The position numbers and the translations under genes were made by a program. Below are positions 14,951 to 27,740 of a stretch of DNA of 64,000 nucleotides, in pieces; the stretch's first letter is position 1; every line of letters begins with the position of its first letter. The stretch comes from Archilochus colubris (lineage: Eukaryota; Chordata; Aves; Apodiformes; Trochilidae), in assembly GCA_023079485.1 (NCBI GenBank), contig CM041084.1, positions 123,616,467 through 123,680,466 of the forward strand. Direction: 5' to 3'. A model generated the notes under the pieces. The model was given only the letters and a program-made list of their open reading frames with translations, searched no databases and was not told where the DNA came from.

Positions 14951-17799
14951 TGGAGGTAGTCTAAGAAAGCTCAAGATAAAAGAGAAATACTGTACAGAAG
15001 AAACAGAAGAATTTTAGGGTAGATTTCAAAGTCTTTCTTGTACTTGACACTGAACGAGATAGAAAACCTGATTACTAGGCAGCAAAATCTAGCTGTGATC
15101 CTAAAGCCTCCTAAGCTAGTCTTCATTGTCCTTAAGAAAAACTGTAATTGGAAACCAAGTTAAAAGAAGGAAAATTAAATGGATCTCCTTGACATACAGG
15201 GGACTTGACAAGTTTCCTGACATTTATCACACCAAAACATTTACATTTTGAAAGGTATATCAGGTAGTCCATATAATTTAAACAGGAATACAAATAACAC
15301 AATAATTTTTGCTGCAGAGAATACTAAATAATATTACTGAAATGGAATTCCATCGTGGAAAAAATTTACAGGTTTAGCTGTTTTATTGTGTGTTTTTGAG
15401 GATGTAATTTTTCCAAATTTAAGAAGGAAATACATAAATTTTAAGCTCATATTCTCTCCACTGTTGTGAATGCATGTGATTAAAACTATCTTATTTCCCT
15501 GCCTTAGTTTAAAATTGTGTTATTTCAATATAAAATTATGAAGATTAATTAACATGTATAAACCAATCACATAAAAACTGAACGAATGCATAAAAAGCTG
15601 TTTCTAGTGTATGTACAAGGTAGAGATGTCATTTCTTGCTCCTCTTATGTGCATATTTCTGAGTTACTGTAGAAAAATGAATAAGCCTTGCCAATTTTTA
15701 TACTCTTCTTAGTATTAGAAACAAAAAGTTCTTAAATGAAAATACTGTTATGTGGAGAAAATTCAACATATCTTTGCAAATGTTTAAGGATTATTTTAGT
15801 TCTTTCAGCAAGACCTATTCACTAAAATGTAGTTATTCCAAAAGCAGAATTTTAGAGAATTAGTTATGATCTTGAATGCAGTAGTTAACAGCTACAGCTT
15901 TGGCTTCGTGTTTGTTTGTTATACATCAATTATTAGATAGAAACATCTATGCTTCCAAGAAATCCAAAGAATGTGTAGTCTATACTAAAATATGATACTA
16001 TATCCATTCTGATAGAGAATGATACTTTTTAGGAATTAATTAAGTTAATTAATTAATTTAAGTTTTAAAGGAAAAGACAGAGTGAGCAATGACTAAAATT
16101 AAAAACCAACCAACCAAAAATAAAAAAATAAATCCAAAACAATCCTTGAAAAAAAGAAAGAGGTCTTATGAGAAGAATTACTATATTGAGATCTAATAGT
16201 AAATAAAATATACTTCTACAAAAACTTTGGGAGTTTGGTGGGGTTTTTTTCTCTGAGCCATATAAAATGGGAACTTACTCTAAAGATTTTTCTTTGTGAA
16301 ATTTGTGGCTTTTTTTATTTTGGTCATCAGACAGAGAAAGTTTTCATCTTTACGTAAGTTCCTTGTTTTTCAGTGAATTTAAGGCTCAACCAAGTCACTG
16401 AGTATCTCAGCTTGGTATTGTGGTATGTTTTGGCTTGGGGTTTTTTTTTGTTTTTTGTTTGTTTGTTTGTTTTTTGGGGGGGGGTGGTTCTTTTCTGGTA
16501 TTAAAAGCAGTAAAATTACTTGCTAATCAAAAAAACCCTAATATAATGGAAAGTCCTATATAAATGGAAAAAAACAGATGTCAAAAATTAGTAAACTGTG
16601 ATCATTTTTTAATTTGTAAATGTAATTTAACCTGAGTATCTACAGAATCAGTAGCTCAGTATTTATCTACTCAGCTACTACAACTGGAACTAGCCTTTCA
16701 TTCAGTGACAAGGACAAAAAAAAAACTCCGAAAAGGACACAAAACAAACAAGGACACAAAAACAAAACAAAAAATAAATACAAAACCCCATAAATAAATT
16801 ATATAATTTTTCTATATGAAAACAGCTATTGCAGCCATTCCTTACAAAAAGTCTAAATATTTTCAAATAACTTTAAAGAACCAGAAAATGATAAGACCTT
16901 AAGTTTTCTTAATAAATGCAAGTAATTCTTTGCATAAGTATTGTTCTAGTGCAGATAGATTGTCAGCTGCCTGTGGACATGTTTCAAAAATGTACATTTT
17001 GTGGCAAGGTAAGTTGTATTTCTGGATTTTTCTGCATGTTTATGATTTCTAAAATTCTTATTTTTTTTTAATTGACAGTGTATTATTTAAAACAGCGTCT
17101 AGAAGCAGCATATACCAAATCCCAGTCAAATATAGGTCTTTTTTAATACCATCTATTGCTTCCGAGTATTTTTTATAGTATATAATTTAACATCTTTTAT
17201 ATTATTAAAAAAAAAAATAGGAAGAAGAGAGGATATTTCTGCACAGTGAACAATGATATGAATATAAAAATATTGTAGTTGTGTTAAGAACAAGAGCTAT
17301 GTCGTTACCCAAAGAAGGTATGTAAACATCTGCCTCATAAATTTTATGATGTGTTGTGTAGTAGTTTAAATTCTAGGAGAAGAGCAAATAGTTTCCATAA
17401 GATTTCCCAGTGGACAGCTGAGACTATTTTTCCTAGCCTCAGAACTTCAAATCAAGTCCATTGGCAAGATTCTTGTTATTTTTTTGATCAATCTACTGGT
17501 AAGAACAGGACTCTACTCTGATCAACGTGACTACATTTAATTCCTTCTAGCAGAGGTATTTCTAAATAAGAATTAATTCAGCTTTGTATCACGCCTCACT
17601 TGGGAAAATCTTGTTCTCACTGTAGGAGCAAGATTCAGTCTACTTGGATATTTTAATCCATTTTAAATTTTGGATCCATTTTAATCTTTTTTTACCACTT
17701 TATATTATATAAATAGTTATATTCAAATATACATTGACAGATAGGAAATTATGTGTTAAAGTCTGTCAGGAAGAAATGAAGAACACTCCTTACATATGG
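14951..17799. other. unique AT-rich DNA, no gene recognised
   Basis: No repeat ends, exons or RNA genes were recognised. There are A- and T-rich tracts, including TTAATTAA-type sequence near 16035-16065. Confidence 0.6.
16441..16484. repeat. T-rich (GTTT)n tract ending in a G run
   Basis: A poly(T) and (GTTT)n microsatellite is followed directly by an uninterrupted run of Gs (about 16476-16484). Confidence 0.85.
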
Positions 17800-18409
17800 A
17801 GTTTGTGCAGTTAATAGTGAATGAGAAGTTCAACATGAGCCATCGGTGTACACCTGTAGCCCAGAAAGCCAACCAGATCCTTGGCCAGCAGGTCGAGGCA
17901 ATTGAGCCTCCCCCTCTACTCTGCTCTCTTTGAGACCCCACCTGGAGTACTGTGTCCACTTCTGGAACCCCTTTTTTCAGGAGGGACATGGTCATGCTGG
18001 AGAGTGTCCAGGAAGGACCATGAGGGTGATCAGAGGGCTGGAGAGGAGAAGGCTCCAAGCAGACCTTATTGTAGCCTTCCAGTATCTTAAGGAGGCCAAC
18101 AAGAAAGCTGGTGAGGGACTTTTTAGGATTTCAGGTAATGATAGGACTAGGGGGGTGTGGATTCAAACTACAGAAGGGTAGATTTAGATTTGATGTTAGG
18201 AAGAAGTTTTTCACCATGAGAGTGGTGAGACACTGGAACAGGTTGCCCAGAGAGGTGGTGGAAGCCCCATCCCTGGAAGTTTTTAAGGCCAGGCTGGATG
18301 GGGCTCTGAGCAACCTGATCTAGTGGGAGGTGTCCCTGCCCATGGCAGAGGGGTTGGAACTAGATGATCTTTAATGTCCCTTCCAACCCTGAAAATTCTA
18401 TGATTCTAA
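17800..18409 (+). mobile_element. CR1 LINE, 5'-truncated 3' fragment
   Basis: A sense-strand CR1 spanning the C-terminal part of ORF2 and the full 3' end. Recognisable blocks are LPLYSAL, a degenerate [23 protein letters not shown] and [21 protein letters not shown] (the last at 18111-18323). The 3' end is ATTCTATGATTCTAAT at about 18396-18409. The part from about 18092 to 18409 is nearly identical to the reverse complement of 39119-39437, so both belong to one subfamily. Multiple frame breaks make it non-coding. Confidence 0.93.
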
Positions 18410-18649
18410 TAATTGTAAAAGCTTTCTTAAGATTTATTCAATTCACAAAGAAAAGTGATTCCCTGCCAAAATATCACCTTAACTAATTATTCTATCTTAA
18501 CTTAAAATTCCCACCTTTATTATTTCAGTTGTTTACAATATGTTTCTCCTTTTCCATCATGACTGTTATGTACCATGAACTGAAGTAGTTGCTCATCACC
18601 CTATGATTAGTTACATCTTTACACCATGGAGAACAAAGATATGAAATAT

Positions 18650-18810
18650 TGAAGTAGTGGATTCTCCATCCCTGGAGATATTTAAAAAGAGACTGGATGT
18701 GGCACTCAGTGCCATAGTCTAGCAACCGCAACGGTGGTTCAAGGGTTGGACTCAATGATCTCTGAGGTCCCTTCCAACCCAGCCAATTCTATGATTCTAT
18801 GATTCTATGA
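18650..18810 (+). mobile_element. CR1 LINE, short 3' end
   Basis: About 160 bp of CR1 3' end: the final ORF2 codons, the short 3' untranslated region with GTTGGACTCAATGATCTC, and three clean ATTCTATG units ending at 18810. It matches the 3' end of the minus-strand CR1 at 55288 (both have CACTCAGTGCCA), and so is a different subfamily from the element 240 bp upstream. Confidence 0.93.
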
Positions 18811-21800
18811 AATTCAAATCTGATGACACAATAGCCATTATTAATCACTGGATCTTCAATGGGAAGGTAATGCACACTAACTTGTGTGCTATCTACTTGG
18901 TGTTAGTTCTGTACAAAAGCAGATACACTTCTCAGAAATGAGTGTCCAGCAGTCCATCCTCTTGTGCAAAGCACAGTGCAACAGAGCACTCAAGCACACA
19001 GAGGGCACCCATGAGGATGTCAGAGTCATCACTGCCCTAATTTTCTCTGCTTGGATGAAAATCTAGTTTCAAGTGTCAATCTGACAGCCTGCACAGTTCA
19101 CAGTTGCATTTTTAGAAAATGGAATAAAGCTGCTATTTAACCACTCTTTTTTGTGTGAACAACTTTGGGAGGAATTCTTTTTACCTGAGGTGAGATGATG
19201 ACCATGTAGATCTCTCCACATCTGGCCACCATCACTTCTCTTTACACTAACTGCAGAGAACTCAAAAATAAAAACCAAAATTTTTTTGAACACAGGTCAG
19301 ATGATCACCTAATCTATTTGAGGTAATTTTAGTATGTTCTGAATCAGTCTCTAGAAATGGCTACTTATGATTATTGTCATAAATGGTATCTTGGCAACTA
19401 GCTCAGATGTCTGCTCTTACTCAGGAAAAAATCCAGTTCCTGTGTTCTGTGTTCCACCTTAAATCCAGGTTAGGTATTGTTGATCTTCACTCACTAAAAT
19501 AAAAATTACTATTCTCTGTGGAGTATGTATGCAGGGCTGGATTTTGGTTGCTATAGCAATGCTAATTCTTTCAGCTTTACATGCAGGTCTAAAAATATAT
19601 AAACAAGGGAAGAAAAAAACACAACAAAACAACAAAACTTTTTATATATTTAGAATTATTTGCTCATACAAACATGAATAATTCAGTTGCTGTCTTTGCC
19701 TTACAAATTTTTCCATATAGCTTTACTCTCTTTTCCATTTATGATGTTAAATAATGCCATTATGAATTTTAAACCCATGAATAAATGTTTGAAAGAATCT
19801 TCTCTTTAGCAAACTTCATCGACTGATCAAAATATATCTTATTATTTTAATTTTAAATATTCTTAGTATAATTTTAAATAGTTTCTTATTTTTAAATGGC
19901 AGCTTGACTTCTCAGGTGAAAATAAAATTTTTGAACATGTTCATTGCTGTTAACAAAATCTGCAGCTTACAATGAAACAGATACTGACATACAAGTCACT
20001 ATATAAAACTTTTGGGAAATAAGCAGATTTTTGACTGAAGCCTTGACTAAAAATTTCTACACTTCAGTTGCAACAGCTCTGTTAAACGTATGGGTCAAAG
20101 AATTTCTAATGGAAAGATGAAAATCCCATTAACATCAAGCTTTAAAGTATTCAGTCAGAAATACATAATAAACTTGGAGGAGAGTAGATTTTTAAGTATA
20201 TTTGCTCTCATTAGTGTTTATGTTTATTCAGGTATATTTTGTTCAATAAAGAAACAGGTGCTACTTTAAAAGAAAAACCACAGTTACTCAGTAATTTTTG
20301 AGGTTTTTTGTGCAATACACAACATAAGACTCTCTTAATATGTTTCATTATTTGCACTAAGGTGTTGGTGAGTACACTACAATAAGAAAATGTGACTGTG
20401 CTGTCATATTCCATCATTACTTGTTAGCTGCATGGCAGTTGTGTTTAAACATTCTACATTGACATACCATCTGCCAGAATATAAACAATCAGTTGATTAT
20501 ATGTTTAATAACTTTTATTTTACAAATAAATTAATCTTTCTTGCCTATTATTTAATCCCAAATGTAAATGCTTTAGATCTACAAAAGGAATTCTTTCATA
20601 TTTCTGAAGATACTTGAGAAAAATTTTTTGAAAAGAAAAGGAAAAAAGATCTGTGAATAACCCTTTACCATGGAGGGAGAACAGAGAGGAGATGTTCTGT
20701 TTCTAATGGAATGCAATTCCAATTTGAATTGTGGAACAAGAAAGTCTGGTTTGCTTTGTTTCATTGTACTCTACCAGCAAGACATTACTTACCCAGCAGA
20801 ATTGACTCTCAGGAGGTGGCTGGACATTAATCAAGTCTTCACGGTGCTTTCAAAGTTTTTAGTATTTTCTGGAAACCTGTGTTCAATTTGTAGTACAGGT
20901 TTCTGTCAGTTTTCTATATATTTCATAGCAACAATAATAATAAAAGAGAACATTGCTTATATCATAATATTTAAGTAGCATTAAAATTCTATAAATAAAT
21001 TCTTCAGTCAGATTTTCAGCCATTGGGAATTTGACTTTGACACAGTCTGAATAGCAGTTCCTAAAACTTACAGTGTAACAGATATGTGAGATTGGATTAT
21101 TGACAGATAATTTTATGACAGTGATTAGTATTAGTCAGAAAATGAAATATTTCTAATGCTAGCTAGTAGATGATTGCCAGGTTGCTGAGCCTTAGAAGAA
21201 ATATCAGCATGAAGCAGAATACAAACCAAGATTCCTGATTGATAAATTCCATTGTTTTTCTGTAAACATCATACCATTCCCATCAAATTTTCTAAATACT
21301 ATCAAGATGTTTATTAAAAACACATGTGTGATGGATCTATTGCAAATAAAGTAAACTTCTGCTTAATATTCCAGTAAGATTAGTAACATCCTGTCATTGT
21401 GAAGTGCTAAGAATCAGCTCAGTAATAGATACATGTGATTCCTCATTGCTTTATTATTCCTTCAGAAGTGATACAGTATGACTCCTACATCTAGAAAGCA
21501 TTTATTTCCATCTCACTAGCTCTGATGTGCAGATTGGGTATAATACTGAAACATCTCAATTGATTAGTAGCATTATTTCTTTTTCCAGTCTGTATTGGCT
21601 ACATGAGGGTTTGAGGAATAATAATAATCTTGTCCTAAGGCATGTGATGAAGTGTGATTCTGATACTCAGCAGTTTTAATTTTTCCTGTGTGCCAGCTTC
21701 ATTTTCATGAATGTGAACTGTGCCTGAGGCATTTCATCCAGATCATGTACAATAATTGAACAGTAGGCACTATTAAGACTTACATATTGAGGAGGATGTA

Positions 21801-22410
21801 AATTTCCTATATTTTATTATGTCGGTATGATAATGAAGTCTATAATTATAACAAGTTTCTTTGCATTAATGTTCTACTCATTGTCTTTTTCTCCATGGAG
21901 CAATTTCTGAATTTTACAAGTTTTAGGTTGGAGTCAAGAGTTGCAATCGTGCAAGCATTTCCACTCAAAATTAGCTCTGTATTTTATATTCCCTCAAAGT
22001 TTGTGCTGTTACTTTTACCACATTTTTTTTCAATTTTTTTTTGATCTACAATATAATGACAATCTGTAAGAGGTGAGCAAGCTCATGGCTATTGCCAGAC
22101 TTCCAGTTGTTTCTAGAGTCTCTTAGCATTCTCTTGCACATCCTCTCTTTTGTGAGGCAAGCCCATTTGTATTCAAAATTATCAGCAACATACTTTATAA
22201 CAGCATCTTCTTAAGTTTCAGTATTATTTTTATCTCCATCTTGGCTCAAAGGATACTGGGTTTTGACTTACTTATAATGTATAATTGATAATTTATAGGT
22301 TCTGCCAGTTCTTCTGTATGTGTGTTGAAATCTGTCCACAAAGTCACATGAGATCCTTACATTTTGGGCTGTAACAGACATCTTATTTTCTAACTCAATT
22401 GACATAGTGG

Positions 22411-22426
22411 AAAAAAAAAAAAAAAA
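22411..22426. repeat. poly(A) run, 16 bases
   Basis: An uninterrupted A run without a recognisable retroposed body upstream. Confidence 0.9.
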
Positions 22427-23118
22427 TTATGGTCTTGTTCTAGACAATATTTGATACCTCATGGGGACAAATCCAGAGAGTTTTCCTGTATAAAGTAAAT
22501 GATAATTTTTGAATAGTGCTTATGCAGTTTGGAGAGAATTTGTAATTAATGTTCAAATGAATTTAAGAATTGTAATACAAATATGACCTACTCGTGCTGT
22601 CTTAAATTCAGCACTAGGGATTCTTTCCTGCTGTTACTGATGTTTCTTACTTGGTATCAGAAAGATCTTTCTAGCGATTGTTGTTTGTAGCTTTGAAATG
22701 CAAACATTATATTCATTTATGATATTGTATTTCTCTATAATGCCAAAAAGCCAATATGTTAAGCGTACTCAAATGCACTCTGATAGCTAAGTGCAGATCA
22801 TAAGCAAACTAAATGCACATAAATGGTTCAAGAGCAATCCATTTAGTTTCACCCCAGGGTAAATGAATGACCTGGACTATTGTAAAAGTTGAGGACATGA
22901 CACCTCTACACTGCACAAAATGAAAAGTAGTATCTGCAAAAACATAATGAATTTAGTAGACTTACCTGAACAAAGATTTCAATATTCACATCAGAACCTT
23001 ACCAAATATTAAAAAGAGAAAAATAGTCCACTCCTTGGGATTTTGATCCAGAGTTGAGAAATTAAATTCCCTTTTACATTCTTTATGTTTTTTGCTTATT
23101 ATGTGTTTGGTTTGGTGG

Positions 23119-23145
23119 TTTTTGTTTTGTTTTGTTTTGTTTTGG
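23119..23145. repeat. (TTTTG)n microsatellite
   Basis: About five TTTTG units in tandem inside a longer T/G-rich stretch. Confidence 0.9.
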
Positions 23146-24299
23146 GGCTTTTTTGGTTCTGCATGTGAATACAGAATAGAAAAACAATTGATCTTCCCTC
23201 TCAGCAACAAAATCCACACATTACTTTGATGAATAGAAATTCTTAAAGTGTGGAGTTGCTACCATTTAGTGTTGGATGTTGGATGGATTCTAGCCCACAC
23301 TTTCCTTTCCATGACTTGCAAGTCCCCTGGGATCCTCATTACAGAGTTTTACTGCTGCCTCAGTAATTATTTCTCTCTAGTATATGCTTAGGACTCACAG
23401 ATCACATTTTCCTGTCTGAAATTCTTGCTATTATTTATATCTAGTAGAGTTCAGTTTTTTACAAATGTTCATCAATAAATTCTGTATCATGCTTTCAAGG
23501 TAAAAGGGAGCATTTAATCTTCCCAGGCCTCCAGATTTCTGGAGGGAAAAGGAGGAGTTTTTGCTACTCAGGCCTTTCAGGATCAGGCCTCACTCAGCTT
23601 GTCTTCAGAACAGCATCCCTTGTGAATGTTAAGTAATGATTAAATGCTGCTGCAGTTTTTATTTTTAAATTACAAATAACTTTTTAAAGACTACTTATGT
23701 AACAGATGGTGATACAAATTTTCTTCCTGCATCACCGTCTTCATAAAACCAGTTGGTAGAGTAAAAAAACCCCAATAAGATCTAAATAAATGAAACTTTG
23801 TGCATTTGAGCTCATTGATATGAGTGTTGTTCTGACTATCAGAAAAATATATAGTTGATATTCCTGATGAAAGTCAACATGAGCTGTAGGTCATTCAGAA
23901 TCATGTGAACCTTTTTGTAGTCTCAGTGTCTTGTTGTTACTAAATTTATAGACAGAGGTAGAATAGGGTTCCTTTAGCTTTCAACCACAGAGATACTTCA
24001 GAAGGTGAAGACACATCTAGACCAGTGAGTTGAAGAGATGTACGATTATGGTTGATAACATTCCAGAGGCTTTCTTTTGCACTAATTTGGAACAGGAACA
24101 ATTTTACCACTGCTTTACAGTGGGTTTTTTAAAATCACAATTTCTTATAAAGGCTGTGGTCTTGTAAGCACTTAAACTTGTGTCGCGATCCGCGTATTAT
24201 TTTATATATTAATTATGAGGAAAACTCAGCCATTATCCACAGACGACGGTTGAATTAAAAAAGTAACCAGACTGCTGGATTTAAAATTAGTTACAAGAG

Positions 24300-24305
24300 T
24301 TTATT
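24300..24305 (-). promoter_or_regulatory. LTR polyadenylation signal AATAAA
   Basis: AATAAA on the minus strand within the solo LTR, at nearly the same distance from the 3' end (about 120 bp) as in the related LTR at 34110. This supports the assigned orientation. Confidence 0.7.
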
Positions 24306-24594
24306 TCTAAACAGGGAAAGCCGGTTTTACTAGCAACAAGGCCTTTTGTATAAAGTAATCACCTTAATCGATGGTCGTTAAGAGTAACAAAGGGAGAAAC
24401 AAAAGAGAGAAAATATCACCTTCCGCGCAGGGCCAGGCCTCGGGCTGGAGGGCTGCTCCTGGTTCTTCGGGCTGGGGGCTGCTCCTGCTTTTTCGCCGTT
24501 GAATCGCTGCTGTGCCTTTTCGTAGCTGGAAATCGGGGTGACGAGCTGAGGAGACGTCGAGCCGAAGAAGCCCACTTTTCCGTCTTTTCCTAGG

Positions 24595-24606
24595 GTTATT
24601 TATCCC
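24595..24606 (-). promoter_or_regulatory. candidate LTR TATA box
   Basis: GGATAAATAACC on the minus strand, about 265 bp inside the LTR and upstream of the AATAAA, as expected for the U3/R promoter. It is called from motif and position only. Confidence 0.45.
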
Positions 24607-24873
24607 CCCAAAAGAAAGGGGGGGGGGTCACTTCATTCAAGATGGCTCTGATACATACAAATCTCCAGGCTTCCTGGGATGAGTCATTTCTTATCTTTGT
24701 TTCCTGGAACCCTGCTAGGTTTGGGCGACCTGATGAGTAACCTTTTATCTTCCAGGTGTCTTGTCAGGCATTCCTCGAGGTAAACATATGGTAATTACCA
24801 GCCGGGTGAAGGAAAAAAACTGGTCCGAGAGACATATTTTATATTTTCAGTTCCACATGTATACCACAACTTG

Positions 24874-25439
24874 TCAATAGGAAAGTTACTCATAGGTAGC
24901 AGTGTATACTTGAATTCACTGTCACTGAATATGGTGTTTTAATTCATCGATTTCTTCACATAGTACAAAGTAGCCCTTATATTTATACAGTCATTGCTAC
25001 ATTTATTAAGGCTTTTGGAATGAGATTCTGTATATATATATACTTTTGCCCAAAGTTTTTTGAGAGATTCTTTTACTTCTTTAAGTTTTGCATTACCACA
25101 GCACTTTTTTACTGCTACAGTGCCAACTTTTCTCCCACAGGAAATATAAACAGACAGTTCCCATTACAATCCTTACTGCGCTGACTATAGCTAATATTGC
25201 CAAAAACCTCCACTAGAAGTTACTTATAACTTTAAGTGTTTTGAGATGAAATTTTTAGGCCAGGTGTTTGCTTCAGGCTGAGAATCAATCATATAGTTTA
25301 TATGATTTAAAACTTTGCAAATACTTCTTTTTGTAAGCAGGAAATAATACATTTTATTTGTCGATATTAAAGCTTATTTATAAATCTCTTATTTTTAAAA
25401 CTCAATTTAATTGTGAAGCTAATACTGTTCAGCTGCTTC
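24874..25439. other. unique AT-rich DNA between LTR and CR1
   Basis: Nothing recognisable apart from a short (TA)n stretch near 25031-25041. Confidence 0.6.
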
Positions 25440-25517
25440 GTTACCAACCTGGTTGATGGGATGGAGTGTACACTCAGCAATTTTGCAAGTAACTCAAAAC
25501 GGGGAGGAGTGGCTGAT
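25440..25517 (+). mobile_element. CR1 LINE, 5' part of an interrupted copy
   Basis: This translates to a decayed stretch of CR1 ORF2 around the reverse transcriptase active-site region (TLSKFA...KRGGVAD; compare [11 protein letters not shown] in the 55-kb copy). The catalytic aspartates are lost. The sequence stops at GGAGTGGCTGAT and resumes at 26092 with a repeat of the same bases, so a later insertion split the element. Confidence 0.8.
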
Positions 25518-26091
25518 CACGGCTTGGCTTCACAAATGAAGATTTAAAAAGGGCTCTACCCATGGTTACTGCAAAGTCCTGAGCCTCCTGCATTCAGGGT
25601 TGGATCTGTAGCTTCCAGTGCACCTTTCCCTTGCTGTTTTGACCCTCTCCTGTCACTGTAGGGCTTTACAAGTGTGGGCTCACCCTTCCAGCCTGCACTG
25701 TGGCTTTTTTAAGTGAGGTGCAGCATCTCCAGAACTGGCCCCACCCTTTACTCCTAAGGTTCACCTGCCATGGCCTAGCAAGCTTGGACTGTGACAGCAA
25801 AGTCCTCAGGATGTAGGTTTCGTTAGAATATCCTTCTCTTAGATGGATGGCTTTACAGGGCTAAACGAGCTCCCTCTGTCCAGGTTTGGAGTTAGAGTTG
25901 TCCTTCTCCTAGGATGGTTACCTGAAGGTTGGTAAGCCCATCCTGCCCATGGACACACTTTGTCTGACCCTTCAGTTGTGACCTGTCTGTCATGGGAGAC
26001 CCTACTGGAGGCATATGCCACTCCCGGCATAGCTTACAACCTCACAAGGGCACACAAGCTCCTCCCCCACCACAAGGGGTTGCCCATGGAG
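25518..26091. mobile_element. unidentified 574-bp insertion nested in CR1
   Basis: This segment interrupts a CR1. It is bounded by a direct repeat of the CR1 target, GGaGGAGTGGCTGAT at 25503-25517 and GGcGGAGTGGCTGAT at 26092-26106 (14 of 15 identical). A duplication of this length fits target-primed (LINE-type) retroposition better than an LTR element. The insert is clearly richer in G+C than its surroundings. It holds two related internal blocks (CCTTCTCTTAGATGGATGGC and CCTTCTCCTAGGATGGTTAC, near 25831 and 25901). I see no poly(A) tail, TG...CA ends or clear terminal inverted repeats. It may be a LINE fragment or a retroposed transcript; I could not name the family. Confidence 0.65.
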
Positions 26092-26877
26092 GGCGGAGTG
26101 GCTGATAGGCCAGAGGATAATGTTGAGATTCAGAGGGACCTCACATGATGAGCTGACAGAAACATAATGAAGTTCAGCAAGGAGAAATGTCACATTCTAC
26201 ACTTGTGGAGAAATAACCCCAAACAGCAAAACATACTGGAAGCCAATAACCTGGAATGCAGCTTTGCAGAAAAAGACCTGAGGATTCTGGCAGACACAAA
26301 GTTTAACTTGAGCTAGCAGTATACCCCCTTGGCAAGAAAAGCTGGCAACATCCTGAGCAGCATTGAGGCAATCTTTGCCAATTGGATGTGGGAAGGGATG
26401 CTTCTCATTTACTCAGACCAGGTGGGACACATATAGAGTACTGTGCCCAGTAGTGGGCCTCCCAGTGCAAGAACTAAGAATTTACTGGATTAATTCCAGC
26501 AAAGGGCCACGAAGACGATCAAGGGACTACAGCATCATCCATGTGAAGAGAGGCTGAAAGTATTTAGCATGGAGAAAAGAAAGCTTGGAGGTGATCTTAT
26601 CAGTGTATATAGACCTGATGGAAGGGAATGATGATGCCAATGGGTACAAATTAAAACAGAAAACATAATTTGAATATAGGAATAAAAATTAACTCTGGAG
26701 GTGGTCAAACACTAGAACAAGTTGCCTAGACAGGTGATGAAGCCTTCATCTGTGGAAATATTCAAAATCTGTCTGGACATGGTCTGGTGTACCTTGCTGT
26801 AGCCGATCCTCCTTTAAGGAAGACAGTTGGACTATTTGAACTGCAATCCCTTCCATTTATAAAATTCTTTCATTTTG
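26092..26877 (+). mobile_element. CR1 LINE, 3' part of the interrupted copy
   Basis: CR1 ORF2 resumes with GGVADRPEDNVEIQRDL, then KFSKEKCHILHLWRNNP, SFAEKDLRILADTKF and later C-terminal blocks, ending near 26877 in a decayed 3' tail. In-frame stops, frameshifts and poor conservation mark it as one of the oldest CR1 copies in the window. Confidence 0.85.
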
Positions 26878-27740
26878 ATATTTCCTACCTTTTGCGAACT
26901 TGGCTTTTCAAACTGAATGTCCTTTTAGCATTGCCAAGTAATGATACCTTGCTTTTGATTGATGATGTCTTTTTCAAGGCAATGAATAAAAAGTTTTGTA
27001 GAGTATTAGTCCTCATCAAGAAAATGAAACTTTTGCAAATAAATATTAATGACTTTTTGTTCTAGGTGCTCTTTGTTTCATGTCACTATCATAATGAAGA
27101 ATAATAGTGTAGGGTTGTTGTTTTTTTAAGGTCACCTTACAATTTCACTTACAAAACTAACAGCAAAATAATTGTCCCTGTCAAATAGAATGTTAATTTC
27201 TTAAAAGAAATACAGTGAGAAATAATGTGAATGAGCCTGACTACGTTAAATATACCATGAACGAAAAATCTAAATGTGAAAGAAAAGATATATTTTCTCC
27301 CAGGACTGAGAAAGTATATAAAATTAAGGCAGGGTTTATTGTAGTGTTTATATCTTCCTCTTGCGAGACCTTTTCTACCCTTTGTACTCTCATATCACAT
27401 GAAGCCTTTACCATTTCCAAGGTTCTGTTTCTAAACAAGGCCATACCTTCAGGAAAACCATCAAGTTATTTTGTGAGTGCTGCTATTTGTTAATTCTGAA
27501 TTTTATAAAAAAGAATAAACACACATATGAATGGGTTTTGTGATCATAGCAGTGATGGCCTCAAATATCTTACAGCAAATATCCTGACATTTCAGGTTTT
27601 CTTTCAAGCTGTTTTCATGTAGTTGATTGCTCTTCTTCCTCTGCAAGATGCATGTTTTAATAGCAACCTTCTACTGGATACCCAAATTATCAATTCATAT
27701 GCTGGCACATCATAATTCAATCAAATAAAAAAAAAATGTT
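26878..27740. other. unique AT-rich DNA, no gene recognised
   Basis: Overlapping open frames of about 65-92 codons lie on both strands at 26787-27493, but none shows a known domain. An A-rich run (about 27727-27736) abuts the following LTR. Confidence 0.55.

Larger units (their letters stand above)
18811..24180. other. unique AT-rich DNA, no gene recognised
   Basis: No recognisable transposon, RNA gene or exon. Open frames of 60-102 codons (for example 20670-20978) have no domain I recognise. Confidence 0.6.
24181..24868 (-). mobile_element. solo ERV LTR, 688 bp, with target duplication
   Basis: On the minus strand the element starts TGTGGTATAC and ends GGATCGCGACA, following the TG...CA rule. 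It is flanked by the direct repeat ACTTG (24176-24180 and 24869-24873; an extra A makes 6 bp possible). Orientation follows from a minus-strand AATAAA at 24300-24305, about 120 bp from the 3' end, and a TATA-like GGATAAATAACC at 24595-24606. Its terminal R/U5-like part shares TGTCGCGATCC and following blocks with the LTR at 34110, so the families are related, while most of U3 differs. It is rich in CpG compared with its surroundings, which suggests a fairly recent insertion. No internal retroviral sequence adjoins it. Confidence 0.88.

Noticed and set aside
19546..19560. X-box-like palindrome GGTTGCTATAGCAAT
   Set aside because: It departs from the RFX consensus at two key positions, and no promoter lies nearby.
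20670..20978. 102-codon open frame as a host gene
   Set aside because: Composition drifts to Ile/Phe-rich at the end, as in random AT-rich frames. No domain recognised.
24378..24575. 65-codon proline-rich frame inside the 24-kb LTR
   Set aside because: Lies entirely in the R/U5-like part of the LTR and has no homologue in the related LTR at 34110.
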